Assembly (NCBI RefSeq): GCF_000508225.1
Contig: NC_023063.1
Span: 1,054,001 to 1,118,000, forward strand
From: Ehrlichia muris AS145
GTDB taxonomy: Bacteria; Pseudomonadota; Alphaproteobacteria; Rickettsiales; Anaplasmataceae
Direction: 5' to 3'
DNA length: 64,000 bases
A program made the position numbers and the translations under genes. Within the stretch, counting starts at the first letter, position 1, and the number at the start of each line of letters is the position of its first letter. Below, in pieces: positions 28,648 through 39,423 of the stretch. The notes under the pieces were generated by a model that saw only the letters and a program-made list of their open reading frames with translations, was not told the DNA's origin and did no database searches.

Positions 28648-29352
28648 TTTTTTTAATATTGAGAATTTTATTATTTATTAATGGTTAATACATAGGCAAC
28701 AGCATATTCTCATATACATTGTATGAATCAAGTGAGTTAAATAATGACAATGATTTTCATACCTTGCTTTTAGCGTAATCTTCTGTACGACTCAATAACT
28801 GCTATATTAAGCTTATGTAATATTTCCTTAATATTGAGAGATTTTGCCATTTATTATAATCAACACATAGGCAACATGTATGGCTCATATACATTGTATG
28901 AATCAAGTGAATTAAATAATAATAATGATCATAACACTGCTTTTAGCGTAATCTTCTGTACAACTCAATAACTGCTATATTAAGCTTATGTAATATTTCC
29001 TTAATATTGAGAGATTTTGCCATTTATTATAATCAACACATAGGCAACATGTATGGCTCATATACATTGTATGAATCAAGTGAGTTAAATAATGACAATG
29101 ATTTTCATACCTTGCTTTTAGCGTAATCTTCTGTACGACTCAATAACTGCTATATTAAGCTTATGTAATATTTCCTTAATATTGAGAGATTTTGCCATTT
29201 ATTATAATCAACACATAGGCAACATGTATGGCTCATATACATTGTATGAATCAAGTGAGTTAAATAATGACAATGAATTTTCATACCTTGCTTTTAGCGT
29301 AATCTTCTGTACAACTCAATAACTGCTATACTAAGTGTTTGTGTAATATGCC
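28648..29352. repeat. Four tandem copies of a ~175-bp repeat
   Basis: The marker CATAGGCAAC occurs at 28691, 28866, 29039 and 29214, giving periods of 175, 173 and 175 bp. Each unit also carries the conserved strings TGCTTTTAGCGTAATC and ACTGCTATA. The first copy is most diverged at its left end. Copies 2-4 are almost identical. No open frame spans the units. The array lies between grxC and the end of prmC. Confidence 0.95.
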
Positions 29353-29474
29353 TCCAACATAAAGCTGTGCATATTAGCTTTCTCATAAAACGTAACTTCC
29401 AATTTTATTTGATACAAATCTAAATTTATGATAGAACAAAACTCATATTGGCTTTTACATGAGTCTAACTAATC

Positions 29475-30317
29475 TCACACTTGCTTAACTACTATACAAC
29501 GTAGTCTTCCAGATAAGTCACTATGATAAGTACAGAATTTTAATCCATATTTGTGTACTACTCTATGAATTTGATGTTGGTCCTCTCCTATTTCTAAAAC
29601 AGCAACACCATTCTGTTTTAAACATCTTTTTATTACTACAAAAACTTGTGAATAAATTTCTAATCCTATTGAGCCACCATCTAAAGCCATAATTGGTTCA
29701 TATAATCTAACTTCCGGCTGTAATTTAGCAATTTTACTTCTCCTAATATATGGCGGATTACTAACTATCAAATCAAACATATCATAACAAGTATTCCAAG
29801 AAGATAATCTCATCTTTACTCTGTTATATAATCTATGCTTTTTAAAATTCTGGTACGCAACTCTATAAGCTTTTACACTTTTCTCAATAGCTACACCAAT
29901 AGCATTTCTATACCTTAATAATAAAATTGTTAATAAACATCCACTCCCTGTACCAAAATCTCCTATAACTAGCCTGTGATTTTTGCAAGGATACATTGCA
30001 AACACGGAAGAAATTATCGTTTCACTATCTGGTCTAGGATCTAAAACACTAGAATTTACAATAAAATCTGTACTCCAGAATTCTCTTTTACCTATAATAT
30101 GTGATATAGGTACATTAGCAGAACGCTGCCTTATCATTTTCCAAAATACTTCCACATCACATTTACTAACAGGCATATATGGATCAAGTATAGTAACTAA
30201 GTCCTCAGTATTAACAAGATGTTTTATTATTATTTCTATATCACGCTTTGGATTGTCTATATTACAAGAAGATAAAAAATCAACAGCACTATTAAATAAA
30301 GAAATTACAGTATCCAT
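29475..30317 (-). CDS. prmC: Release factor glutamine methyltransferase PrmC
   Basis: 280 residues. A helical N-terminal substrate domain is followed by a class I SAM-dependent methyltransferase domain with DFGTGSGCLL (about 120-129) and the NPPY signature (187-190). It methylates the GGQ glutamine of peptide chain release factors. It starts 6 bp after map on the same strand, so the two form an operon. Confidence 0.95.
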   Translation of the reverse strand: MDTVISLFNSAVDFLSSCNIDNPKRDIEIIIKHLVNTEDLVTILDPYMPVSKCDVEVFWKMIRQRSANVPISHIIGKREFWSTDFIVNSSVLDPRPDSETIISSVFAMYPCKNHRLVIGDFGTGSGCLLTILLLRYRNAIGVAIEKSVKAYRVAYQNFKKHRLYNRVKMRLSSWNTCYDMFDLIVSNPPYIRRSKIAKLQPEVRLYEPIMALDGGSIGLEIYSQVFVVIKRCLKQNGVAVLEIGEDQHQIHRVVHKYGLKFCTYHSDLSGRLRCIVVKQV

Positions 30318-30323
30318 AATAAA

Positions 30324-31133
30324 CTAGCAAACATAAGGAGGACAATGCATATTTTTTGGAGATAATGTAAATATTTCTACTCCATTTTCAGTAACACCTA
30401 AAGAATGCTCGAATTGTGCTGATAAAGACAAATCCCTGGTTGTAACAGTCCACCCATCTTTCTTATTAAGTACAGTATCACATCTTCCAGCATTTATCAT
30501 TGGCTCTATTGTAAAAAACATTCCTTCCCTAATAACTATAGGATCATCTGGATCATAATAATGCACTACATTTGGTGAAGCATGAAACACCTTACCTAAC
30601 CCGTGACCACAATAATCACGAACAATAGAATAACCATATTTCTTCATCTCTCTCTCAATAGCCAAACCAATCTGATTAAGCTTTTGTCCAGGCATTACTT
30701 GTTCAATTGCTACAATTAGTGCTCTATATGCAGCCTCACATAAACGCTTCGCTTTAATAGATGGTTCACCAACCCAGTACATTCTACTCGTATCCCCATG
30801 CCACCCATCTACTATAACAGTGACATCTATATTTACAACATCACCATTTTTTAAAGGCAAATCATCAGGAATACCATGACAGACAACAAAATTTTTCGAA
30901 GTACAAATAGATTTAGGGTATCCTCTATACCCAAGCGGAGCAGGGATTGCCCCAGCATTAATAATAAAATCATGACATAAATCATTAAGTTCATTAGTAG
31001 AAACTCCTGGTTTTACATATGGAGTAACAAAATCTAAGACTTCTGCCGCAAGCTTGCCAGCATTATGCATATACTTAAAGTCTTCTTTACTATGAATAGT
31101 GATACTTCTTCCTAAATTATCCATATCTTCCAA
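30324..31133 (-). CDS. map: Type I methionine aminopeptidase
   Basis: 269 residues. Metal ligands are in VVNIDVTVIVDGWHGDTSRMY, GHGLGKVFHASPNVVH and FFTIEPMI, as in type I enzymes. It removes the initiator methionine from nascent proteins. Upstream gene of the map-prmC pair. Confidence 0.96.
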   Translation of the reverse strand: MEDMDNLGRSITIHSKEDFKYMHNAGKLAAEVLDFVTPYVKPGVSTNELNDLCHDFIINAGAIPAPLGYRGYPKSICTSKNFVVCHGIPDDLPLKNGDVVNIDVTVIVDGWHGDTSRMYWVGEPSIKAKRLCEAAYRALIVAIEQVMPGQKLNQIGLAIEREMKKYGYSIVRDYCGHGLGKVFHASPNVVHYYDPDDPIVIREGMFFTIEPMINAGRCDTVLNKKDGWTVTTRDLSLSAQFEHSLGVTENGVEIFTLSPKNMHCPPYVC

Positions 31134-31426
31134 TAATATTAAATTTCATAATAAACCACATCATCACTGTATTATAAAAGTACTTTTATAATATCAGAAC
31201 CCTTATTTCTTAAACAAATATACACCACTAATGCTTGAAGAAAAATAAATATACTGCGATATTAAAAATAAGCAACAAAGAGTTATTAGGAATTCCTATC
31301 TACCATTGTATACACTCAATCATGCTAAATTAACAACAGTATCTTTATTAATTGCTAATAATCCTTAGCTCAATACTATCCTAAATACAAACATGTACCT
31401 CATTAACAGTATACTCATAGTCAAAC

Positions 31427-32629
31427 TTATATTTCTAAAAACATTCTGCTAGGATCTTCAATATATTGTTTTACTCTAACTAAAAACGTTACAGCACCTT
31501 GCCCATCAACAATCCTATGATCATAAGATAAAGCAATATACATCATAGGTCTAACCTCTATAGTGTTATCATCAATCGCAACAGGGCGTTTTTGTATCGA
31601 GTGCATGCCTAAAATCCCAGATTGAGGAGGATTGATTATAGGAGTAGACAACAAAGATCCATACACACCACCATTAGTAATAGTAAACGTTGCACCTGTC
31701 ATATCAGAAACCTCTAACTTTCCTTCTCTAGCTTTTTTTCCTAAAGAAGCCAATGTCAACTCAAGATCAGCAAAAGACATTTTATCAGCATCACGTATTA
31801 CTGGAACAACTAATCCTTTATCTGTTCCTACTGCAATACCTATATCATAATAATGCTTATACACAATTTCACTACCTGATATCTCAGCATTTATTATTGG
31901 TAACTCTTTCAACGCCAACACCACCGCCTTTATAAAAGGAGACATAAGACCAAGCTTAATACCATATTTTTTCTCAAAATTTTCCCTATATTTAGCTCGA
32001 AGATCCATAACATTCTTCATATCAACTTCATTAAAAGTCGTCAATATAGCAGCAGTATTTTGAGACTCTTTTAATCTAGCAGCAATTACCTGCCTAATTT
32101 TACTCATTTTTACACGTTCTTCCCTCTTTTCTTCAGAAACAACAGATAATCGATTATTACATTCTCTATTTTCTTTAGAAGTAGATTTTATATAATTCAA
32201 GACATCAGATTTTGTAACGCGACCTCCAATACCAGAACCCTCTACTTGATTTCTATCAATTGAATTTTCTTCCATAATCTTCCTTGCAGATGGAGCATCT
32301 TTTTTCTGTACAAATTGCTGCATATTATCAGTTGCCTCAGTCGCACTGTGTATAGGGCTACCACCAGATGACTGAACAGCACTTAATTTTGTAGTATTTA
32401 TTGTACACAAAATCTGTCCCCTTTTTATCATTTCTTCATCAGCAACAAATATTTCACTAACAACGCCATCTTCAGGAGATACAATTTCAAGCGAAGTCTT
32501 GTCAGTTTCTATGATAAATAACATATCACCTTGCTTTACATTATCACCAACATTAACTGATACCCTGATTGGAGCCTCTAATATTGATTCACCACCAAGA
32601 TTTTCAGCTCTTACTTGTATTTCACTCAT
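31427..32629 (-). CDS. sucB: Dihydrolipoamide succinyltransferase (E2 of 2-oxoglutarate dehydrogenase)
   Basis: 400 residues. A lipoyl domain with ETDKTSLEI (lipoyl Lys44) is followed by a subunit-binding domain ([11 protein letters not shown], about 112-150) and a catalytic domain ending SYDHRIVDG (His371, Asp375). It transfers succinyl groups to CoA in the TCA cycle. The single lipoyl domain and overall motif set fit SucB rather than the pyruvate E2. It stands alone, with sucA elsewhere. Confidence 0.95.
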   Translation of the reverse strand: MSEIQVRAENLGGESILEAPIRVSVNVGDNVKQGDMLFIIETDKTSLEIVSPEDGVVSEIFVADEEMIKRGQILCTINTTKLSAVQSSGGSPIHSATEATDNMQQFVQKKDAPSARKIMEENSIDRNQVEGSGIGGRVTKSDVLNYIKSTSKENRECNNRLSVVSEEKREERVKMSKIRQVIAARLKESQNTAAILTTFNEVDMKNVMDLRAKYRENFEKKYGIKLGLMSPFIKAVVLALKELPIINAEISGSEIVYKHYYDIGIAVGTDKGLVVPVIRDADKMSFADLELTLASLGKKAREGKLEVSDMTGATFTITNGGVYGSLLSTPIINPPQSGILGMHSIQKRPVAIDDNTIEVRPMMYIALSYDHRIVDGQGAVTFLVRVKQYIEDPSRMFLEI

Positions 32630-33622
32630 AAAATGTACCTTAAAAAATTCTCTATACAGACTTAATTATATATATAAAGCAGTCATGATATAATATGACT
32701 ACTAATTATGGTTCAAATTATCATAACCTCAATATTTAAATTGCACTTTTTACACTTAAATAGAAAATCTGATTTACAATCATACATTACTGTTTAAGTA
32801 TTACAATCATATATTCTAATTCTACATAACACTATAATTTTTATTTATTGATATTGCTGAATTATTTTCAATAAAAGATTTAATGATTAGTATACGTTAA
32901 GAGACTTTTTTCGATTCAACACATCACTATCAATACTACATAACAACAAGCAGACATTTTTACAAACCAACTTAACTATCTATTTAACATGTAGTTAAAT
33001 ATTCATCTACTATCCTCATAAATACACTTTTCAATTTCAATATCATCCACACAACAATAACTTAAGTCATTGTAAAGCACTTTAGCAATTTTTTTATACC
33101 AGAGCATTTCCAATTTTAATTATCAACAACCATCTCAGAATAATAATTTGAAATTTTATAACAAAAGAAGAGTTTTTTATTTTTAAGAAAACCAACTTAT
33201 GCATATACTAAAATAAAGAATATTTACACTATTATCATCGATGTATATATCATGCTTTTATCACTCCTATAGCGCAAGTTAATAGTATTTATGATTTTAA
33301 ATTTCCTAATTATCGGTTATGCTGTACAAGGTTTGTAATCTTGAATTAAAAGTACACTGTTTTTTACCTACGTGCTACTCTCGTGTAAGTTATAAATCTT
33401 TAATTATAAAGCACAATCTAACATCAACTAAACTATATCATTTTCAAAAACTTAACCTCTATGAGCACAAAGCTTTTTATTCTTAAAAACACAAAAAAAT
33501 CTCTGTATATATTAAAACAAGCAAAGTTCAATAAGTAACTACATAATAACTGTACACAAGTACAATACAACAATCTAACACTCATCACTTACTATTTCCA
33601 ACTTAACTGATGATAAAGGATA
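32630..33622. other. Non-coding spacer, partly degenerate repeat
   Basis: About 1 kb with no supportable gene. The stretch around 33461-33530 (GAGCACAAAGC...AAACAAGCAA) resembles 33906-33975 and looks like an older, decayed copy of the repeat flank on the right. Confidence 0.5.
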
Positions 33623-33911
33623 TAAGGATAACTTTTACATACACTATAGCAGGCAACACATATATATACCTATTATATGTCATACACTATGTTGTAGTAT
33701 AATTATGTAAATTCTTAAAAGTGATCTAATATTACACTATTTCCATAAACTCAGTTTCCAGGAGCATAAGGATAACTTTTACATACACTATAGCAGGCAA
33801 CACATATATATACCTATTATATGTCATACACTATGTTGTAGTATAATTATGTAAATTCTTAAAAGTGATCTAATATTACACTATTTCCATAAACTCAGTT
33901 TCCAGGAGCAT
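33623..33911. repeat. Two tandem copies of a ~143-bp repeat
   Basis: The unit beginning ATAAGGATAACTTTTAC occurs at 33623 and 33766 and ends with CAGTTTCCAGGAGCATAA. The two copies are practically identical. There is no coding potential. The array lies downstream of the gamma-carbonic-anhydrase-like gene. Confidence 0.95.
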
Positions 33912-34015
33912 AAAGCCTTTCATTCGTAAAAATACCAGAAATCCTCACACATATAAAATAAGCAATCTTAATGTAATAATTATATACAATGTATATCTGC
34001 TAGACGTATAATTAC

Positions 34016-34531
34016 TTAATAACACAAATATTCCCGAGATAATTGTATGTAATTATTAGCAGATTCCTTGATGTGATTTATCTCTTCTTCAGAAAGCATC
34101 CTAAAAAATTTTGCTGGTCTACCAACCCATAATTCTCCAGATTTAATTATTTTCCCTTTTGTAACTAAAGATCCTGATGCCAACATTGTATTCTTTTCCA
34201 TAATCACCTTATCCATAATAATAGAACCCATACCAATAAATGCATAATCATGTATTTGACAAGCATGTAGTATACACCCATGTCCAACTGTAACCATTTT
34301 ACCAATTTCTGTATCACCATAATTCCTATCAACATGCACTACAGTATTGTCTTGAATATTAGTACCTTCACCTACACTGATTATTCCTACATCTCCCCGT
34401 AATACTGAGTTGTACCATACACTAGCATCTTTACCAATGTAAACATTCCCTATAACAGAAGCAGTAGGTGCAATAAAGACAGTATTGTCTACATTAGGAA
34501 CAAAATTTTTATAATTACTTATATTACCCAT
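34016..34531 (-). CDS. Gamma-class carbonic anhydrase-like hexapeptide protein
   Basis: 171 residues forming a left-handed beta-helix: hexapeptide repeats from VFIAPTASVIGNVYIGK to IIKSGELWVGRPAKF, then a C-terminal helix. The candidate zinc histidines are in VVHVD and GHGCILHAC, matching the three-His pattern of gamma-carbonic anhydrases. The group is also annotated as YrdA/PaaY or transferase hexapeptide protein; the actual substrate is unproven. Confidence 0.88.
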   Translation of the reverse strand: MGNISNYKNFVPNVDNTVFIAPTASVIGNVYIGKDASVWYNSVLRGDVGIISVGEGTNIQDNTVVHVDRNYGDTEIGKMVTVGHGCILHACQIHDYAFIGMGSIIMDKVIMEKNTMLASGSLVTKGKIIKSGELWVGRPAKFFRMLSEEEINHIKESANNYIQLSREYLCY

Positions 34532-34792
34532 AGAATTATTTACCCATATTTCCCTGCTTTCATTTTATATATCTTACACAATGCTATAAAGCTATGACAG
34601 AATTGTATTGAATACTTACACGACAAGTATTCAATATAGCTATATGGCATATTTTTATATAACAAGAGCAATTTTTCACACATTTAACATATAGTAGGAA
34701 ATTTATTCAGCACAAGCTGTAAAAAAACATACAAAGTACTTTTACTGGAGGTTATAACAAAATATACCAACTAATTATACTATTGATCTCAC

Positions 34793-35986
34793 ATGAAGAT
34801 TGATATATATAAAAGATATAAGTTTCTAAGTATATATTTGATAATGTCCCGTTATATAATCATCTTATTATTATATTGTTCTATCGGTATTCAAGCATAT
34901 GTAAGTAATGCTATAGCTTTACCTATACAAACAACAACATCTCAAGTAGCAGTATTCGACTTATTTTCTAACATAATGTTACTAGAGCACAACATCGATG
35001 AGCAAATTGTACCTTCATCTATGAGCAATTTGATGACTTTATATGTTGCATTCTCCTATATAAAAGCTGGGTTTGTAAAGATGGAAGATAAATTTAAAAC
35101 TAGCAAAGAAGCTTGGCAAAAAGGCGGAAATTCCATGTTTCTAAGAGCAGGACAATTAGTAGCAGTAAGAGATTTAATCAATGGGATTATTACAACATCT
35201 GCTAATGATGCTTGTATTACTCTGGCAGAAGGTGTAGCAGGTTCACAGGAAAATTTTGTTGATGAGATGAATCGCATAGCACAAAAACTTAATTTAACAA
35301 AATCTCATTTCACTAATGTAATAGGAGCACAAGACAAAAAGCAAGTAATGTCAGCACGTGACTTAATAACTCTTATAGTAAAACTTTTTGAAGATTTTCC
35401 CGAATATTATCATCTATTTTCTAAAAAAGATCTCAAATACAATAATATATATCAAGAAAGTAATAACTTATTATTATCAGATAATAGAATAGATGCTATG
35501 ATTAGCGGACACACAGATATAGCAGGATATGGATCCATCATCTCTGCTCAACATGAAGGCAGACGTATATTCATATTAATCAATAATCTTAAAACCGAGA
35601 AAGAACGTTTATCTGAAATAAAACAACTGTTAGATTACTCTTTCAATAATTTTAGTAGTAAAACCATTTTTCATAAAGATAATAAAGTAAAAAAAATAGC
35701 CATCAGAAACGGTGACGCAAAATACGTAGAAGCTGTTTTTAGTAATGATGTTACCGTTTTATATCCTAAAGGCTCATATAACACAGTAAAAACCTTTTTT
35801 TCACATGACAATGTAATATCTGCTCCAATAAAAAAAGGACAAGAAATTGGTAAGCTTTATATACAAATACCAGAATTTACAGAGCGTGTGATACCTATAT
35901 ACGCAGCAAATGATGTAAATAGCCTTAATTTCTTTCAAAGGATATGGTATATATTTTTTCCTAAACCAGATAAATCTGTTTCTTAA
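34793..35986 (+). CDS. D-alanyl-D-alanine carboxypeptidase homologue lacking catalytic lysines
   Basis: 397 residues (or start at Met18, 34844, which gives a better signal peptide). It aligns along the whole PBP5/DacF family, including GGNSMFLRAGQ, the NDACITLAEG region, SHFTN, the SARDL motif and a C-terminal PBP5-like beta domain. However the SxxK site reads SMSN (Ser76, Asn79) and KTG reads ISG (237-239); the SxN motif is kept as SAN (136-138). Family members trim peptidoglycan stem peptides. With both catalytic lysines gone, acyl-enzyme chemistry is unlikely, so it is probably a pseudoenzyme or binds a different ligand. Confidence 0.85.
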   Translation: MKIDIYKRYKFLSIYLIMSRYIIILLLYCSIGIQAYVSNAIALPIQTTTSQVAVFDLFSNIMLLEHNIDEQIVPSSMSNLMTLYVAFSYIKAGFVKMEDKFKTSKEAWQKGGNSMFLRAGQLVAVRDLINGIITTSANDACITLAEGVAGSQENFVDEMNRIAQKLNLTKSHFTNVIGAQDKKQVMSARDLITLIVKLFEDFPEYYHLFSKKDLKYNNIYQESNNLLLSDNRIDAMISGHTDIAGYGSIISAQHEGRRIFILINNLKTEKERLSEIKQLLDYSFNNFSSKTIFHKDNKVKKIAIRNGDAKYVEAVFSNDVTVLYPKGSYNTVKTFFSHDNVISAPIKKGQEIGKLYIQIPEFTERVIPIYAANDVNSLNFFQRIWYIFFPKPDKSVS

Positions 35987-36350
35987 TAATAACACTAGAT
36001 GGCATTGGCTAAAAATCTCGATTGGATGTATTGCTACGTGAAGCTAACTAGCTTGCATATCAGTAAAAAGATTAGTTCCTAAATCTGCGTATATATATGA
36101 AATTTTTCCAATTTTTACTATACTTATTGATCACATAAACTTACTATTGAATTATAACATAAAAGACGTATATACTGTTTACTCTTATCTTATTCATAAT
36201 AATCTCAGTTGAAATTTTTAATTATGTAACATTATAAACCTTGTATATCTTTAAATAGGAACATACACTACAGAAGTTTTTAATTTCAAATTTGCAATAT
36301 ATCTCTTGCAATAACGAATCAACTATACTAACAGCCATCTAATAATTAAT
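35987..36350. other. Spacer between convergent genes
   Basis: 364 bp between convergently transcribed genes with nothing recognised except the hairpin at its right end. Confidence 0.45.
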
Positions 36351-36369
36351 GGAACCTTGAAAAGGTTCC
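36351..36369. terminator. Candidate bidirectional terminator hairpin
   Basis: GGAACCTT-GAA-AAGGTTCC is a perfect 8-bp stem with a 3-base loop between convergent genes. It touches the stop codon of the DsbD gene (36369-36371). On the plus strand it is followed by TATTTT; on the minus strand only an AT-rich stretch follows, so it may serve the plus-strand transcript better. Confidence 0.5.
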
Positions 36370-37589
36370 TATTTTACATATTGATTTATAATATCAACTA
36401 CTGTCTTTTCACTGAGAACTTGCGGTAAAATTTTAACCTTAACCCCATTAACATACAATACATACAATGGTATGCTATTTTTATCTAGTTGATTAATATA
36501 ATTTGTGACCTCAGGATTCTTAGAGGTTAAATCAGCTTTCATATAGTAAATATTCTTCTTGATAAATAAAGTTTTGATAGTGTCTAATTGAAAAACTCTT
36601 TCATTAACCTTACACGTCAAACACCAATCTGCCCCTATAGATAGTAACACCGTCTTTTTGTCTTGAAGAAGTTGCTCCAACTCTGTTTGAGAAAACTCTA
36701 TTACCACAATATGCTTCTCTTCTTTATATTTCATTATAAATTCTTTCACTGACTCAAAATACAAAGGAGAAATTGCTACAAATAACAAACATAAGCAAAT
36801 TATAAATTTACTTATAGGCTTCCAAGATCTTATAAATTTCATAACCGATATCCCCATAACAATCAATATAGCACAAGACAACACAGCAAATAATATTTCT
36901 GGTCCCTTTTGTTTTATTAAGATACAGAGCAACCATGCTGCAGAAAAATAAAGTGGAAAAGCCAAAAACCTCTGTAAGATTTCCATCCATCTACCTGGCT
37001 TAGGAATGAACTTTAATAAGCCTGGAAAAAATGACAATAACAAATAAGGTAATGCTATTCCAAAACCAAGAACTTGAAAAATCAACAATGAATAGAGATT
37101 TGCTTGACTTAAAGCAACAGTTACAGCGGATACCATAAAAGGAGCAGTGCATGGAGTAGCAACAAATGTTGATAATATCCCTACAATAAAACTACCTACT
37201 AATCCTTCTCTTTTAGATTTAACTTGATTAAAAGTAGGAATAATAAATGGTAAATCGTAAAACCCAGAAAAAGATAACCCCATCAAAAACATTATATACA
37301 TCAATAAAGTAATTAATATTGGAAATTGCATCTGATATCCCCAACTTATCAGATAGCCAAAATGACGTAACACTAGAAGCACCGAAGACAATAGCAACAT
37401 ACTGACCATCACTCCAAGTGTATATGATATCCCATCAGCTTTTAGTGACACTTTACTCTTTTGAGAATTTTTAACCATTGACATTATTTTCAATGATAAG
37501 ACAGGAAACACACATGGCATACAATTTAAAATGATGCCACCAAGCAAAGCACATACTAAAATGTATATTGAATCATCATTAAAAAACAT
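36369..37589 (-). CDS. dsbD: DsbD-type thiol:disulfide interchange protein without alpha domain
   Basis: 406 residues. An eight-helix CcdA/DsbD transmembrane domain carries the redox cysteines in NCMPCVFP (Cys23/Cys26) and ATPCTAPF, followed by a C-terminal thioredoxin-like domain with CLTC (about 327-330). It moves electrons from cytoplasmic thioredoxin to periplasmic thiols. Compared with the enterobacterial protein (~565 residues) the N-terminal periplasmic alpha domain is absent, as in ScsB/CcdA-thioredoxin variants, so its direct periplasmic partner is unknown. Confidence 0.88.
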   Translation of the reverse strand: MFFNDDSIYILVCALLGGIILNCMPCVFPVLSLKIMSMVKNSQKSKVSLKADGISYTLGVMVSMLLLSSVLLVLRHFGYLISWGYQMQFPILITLLMYIMFLMGLSFSGFYDLPFIIPTFNQVKSKREGLVGSFIVGILSTFVATPCTAPFMVSAVTVALSQANLYSLLIFQVLGFGIALPYLLLSFFPGLLKFIPKPGRWMEILQRFLAFPLYFSAAWLLCILIKQKGPEILFAVLSCAILIVMGISVMKFIRSWKPISKFIICLCLLFVAISPLYFESVKEFIMKYKEEKHIVVIEFSQTELEQLLQDKKTVLLSIGADWCLTCKVNERVFQLDTIKTLFIKKNIYYMKADLTSKNPEVTNYINQLDKNSIPLYVLYVNGVKVKILPQVLSEKTVVDIINQYVK

Positions 37590-37876
37590 ATTTACAACAT
37601 TTTAAACAGACATTAACATTAACTACAAATTTACAAGAACACACACATAACAACTATAAGTTTGTATACTTAAAAAAGTATTAAAAATATAATTTTACTT
37701 TTTAAACTAACGTAAAAATAAATTTATTTACTCTTCACAGACAGTCAAAAGCAACTTCATATTCTAATTTATTTATATAATAGATTCAAGAATTAACATA
37801 TATTAAAGGTTACCATCCACTGATACAAAATACTAATAAATACTTCTCAACAAGATCAAACATATTACACCTTATG

Positions 37877-38158
37877 CTAAGCTAAAAGCTTTGACCTTAC
37901 TAACGATTCATTAAAGCTTATAATGTTTTTCATAATGCTGTTATCCAAATACTGTGGAATTGGATCCTGTCCTATAATATATTTATAAAGCTGATGATCA
38001 TTAGTACTCACAATTGTCTCATATTTATCAATGTCTTCAGAAGACAATAGATGTATGTAATGCGAAGCAAAATTACCAAGTATTATATCCATTTCTTTGC
38101 ATCCTCTATGTAAACTCCTGTACAATAGTTTCTTACGTTTCACTAGCAATTCATTCAT
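37877..38158 (-). CDS. sdhE: FAD assembly factor SdhE
   Basis: 93 residues. The SdhE/Sdh5 signature RSLHRGCKEMDIILGNF includes the RGxxE motif at about residues 18-22 that promotes covalent flavin attachment to succinate dehydrogenase SdhA. The size matches the family. It is divergent from the rseP operon; the sdh genes are not in the window. Confidence 0.9.
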   Translation of the reverse strand: MNELLVKRKKLLYRSLHRGCKEMDIILGNFASHYIHLLSSEDIDKYETIVSTNDHQLYKYIIGQDPIPQYLDNSIMKNIISFNESLVRSKLLA

Positions 38159-38255
38159 AAAATTTGTGTCTCAATCTCTCAAATCGCTCAATTAAAATTA
38201 TTACATATTATGTTGTCAACCATATAAATATACTATATCATCCAACTTAGTTTTA

Positions 38256-39419
38256 ATGACATGTAGTATTCTACCTATGACAAGTATTATTGATAATCTC
38301 TATCATGTACTCAACAACGGATCATTCTATTTGCTATCGTTTCTTATTATAATGTCTGTTATAGTTTTTGTTCATGAATATGGTCATTATATTGCTGCAA
38401 AACTATGCAATGTGAAGGTCGAAGTTTTTTCTATAGGATTTGGACCAGAGTTGTTTGGCATTAACGATAAATCCGGGACAAGGTGGAAATTTAGCGTAAT
38501 ACCAATAGGTGGGTATGTAAAAATGTTAGGAGATGAAGACCCATCTGGTGCTAAAGCAAGTTCTCAGCATTTATCTGAAAAAGACAAATTGTTTGCATTT
38601 TGTGAAAAGCCTTTATATCAAAAATTCTTCATTGTCTTTTCTGGACCACTAGCAAACCTACTTTTTGCTATAGTAGTACTTATGATGTTCTTTACCACCA
38701 AAGGCATGATGAAGCATAACTCTGTTATTGGAGGTATAGTACAAAACAGTGTAGCAGAGCATGTTGGATTAGCGCCAGGAGATATGATACTCAAAATCAA
38801 TGACCATAAGGTTAAATGGTTTGAAGAAATTAAGCAGTATATAGAAAAATATGCAAAAGACAATCAAGAATTAATCATAGAATATTCACGTAATGGACAT
38901 GTTCATACTGTCAAAGTTAAACCAGCCATCAAGGACGAAAAAGGATTATTTGGCAGCATAAAAAAAAGGCCATTTTTAGGGGTAACAGTAAGTAATACAC
39001 TTAGTAATTATGAGTTACAGAAATTAAGTATTAGCAATGCTTTTATCCAGTCTATTAATTATACTTATCTGTTATCAAAATCAATTTTTCAAGTGTTGGG
39101 ACAAATGTTAACAGGGAAACGTAGTGTTTCTGAATTAGGCGGCCCCATACGCATTGCTCAATATTCTGGAGAATCAGTAAAGCATAATGAAGTATTGTTG
39201 TGCATGGCCATGATTTCTATCAATCTGGGCATAATGAATCTACTACCAGTTCCTATGCTGGATGGGGGGCATATTTTTCAATATTTTGTTCAAGCTATAT
39301 TACGACGTAAACAACTCAATCCTAAATATCAGCAATGTATATCTACCATTGGGTTAATGCTTCTGCTGTCTTTAATGATTCTTGCCACGTTTAATGATAT
39401 AAAAAGTATGTTTAAGTAG
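38256..39419 (+). CDS. rseP: Site-2 intramembrane metalloprotease RseP
   Basis: 387 residues. HEYGH (His40-His44) in the first membrane helix is the zinc site, followed by one PDZ-like domain (near 130-220) and the NLLPVPMLDGGH motif with the third ligand Asp. Start at 38256, or at Met8 (38277). It performs the intramembrane step of envelope stress signalling or clears signal peptides. It is 4 bp upstream of bamA, the usual order. Confidence 0.95.
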   Translation: MTCSILPMTSIIDNLYHVLNNGSFYLLSFLIIMSVIVFVHEYGHYIAAKLCNVKVEVFSIGFGPELFGINDKSGTRWKFSVIPIGGYVKMLGDEDPSGAKASSQHLSEKDKLFAFCEKPLYQKFFIVFSGPLANLLFAIVVLMMFFTTKGMMKHNSVIGGIVQNSVAEHVGLAPGDMILKINDHKVKWFEEIKQYIEKYAKDNQELIIEYSRNGHVHTVKVKPAIKDEKGLFGSIKKRPFLGVTVSNTLSNYELQKLSISNAFIQSINYTYLLSKSIFQVLGQMLTGKRSVSELGGPIRIAQYSGESVKHNEVLLCMAMISINLGIMNLLPVPMLDGGHIFQYFVQAILRRKQLNPKYQQCISTIGLMLLLSLMILATFNDIKSMFK

Positions 39420-39423
39420 TTTT

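Noticed and set aside
28648-29352. CRISPR array
   Set aside because: The whole ~175-bp unit is repeated, with no short repeats separated by unique spacers and no cas genes. The same holds for the other arrays.
34793-35986. Calling this an active DacA/DacF
   Set aside because: Both catalytic lysines are replaced, checked directly against the nucleotide codons AAT (Asn79) and ATT (Ile237).
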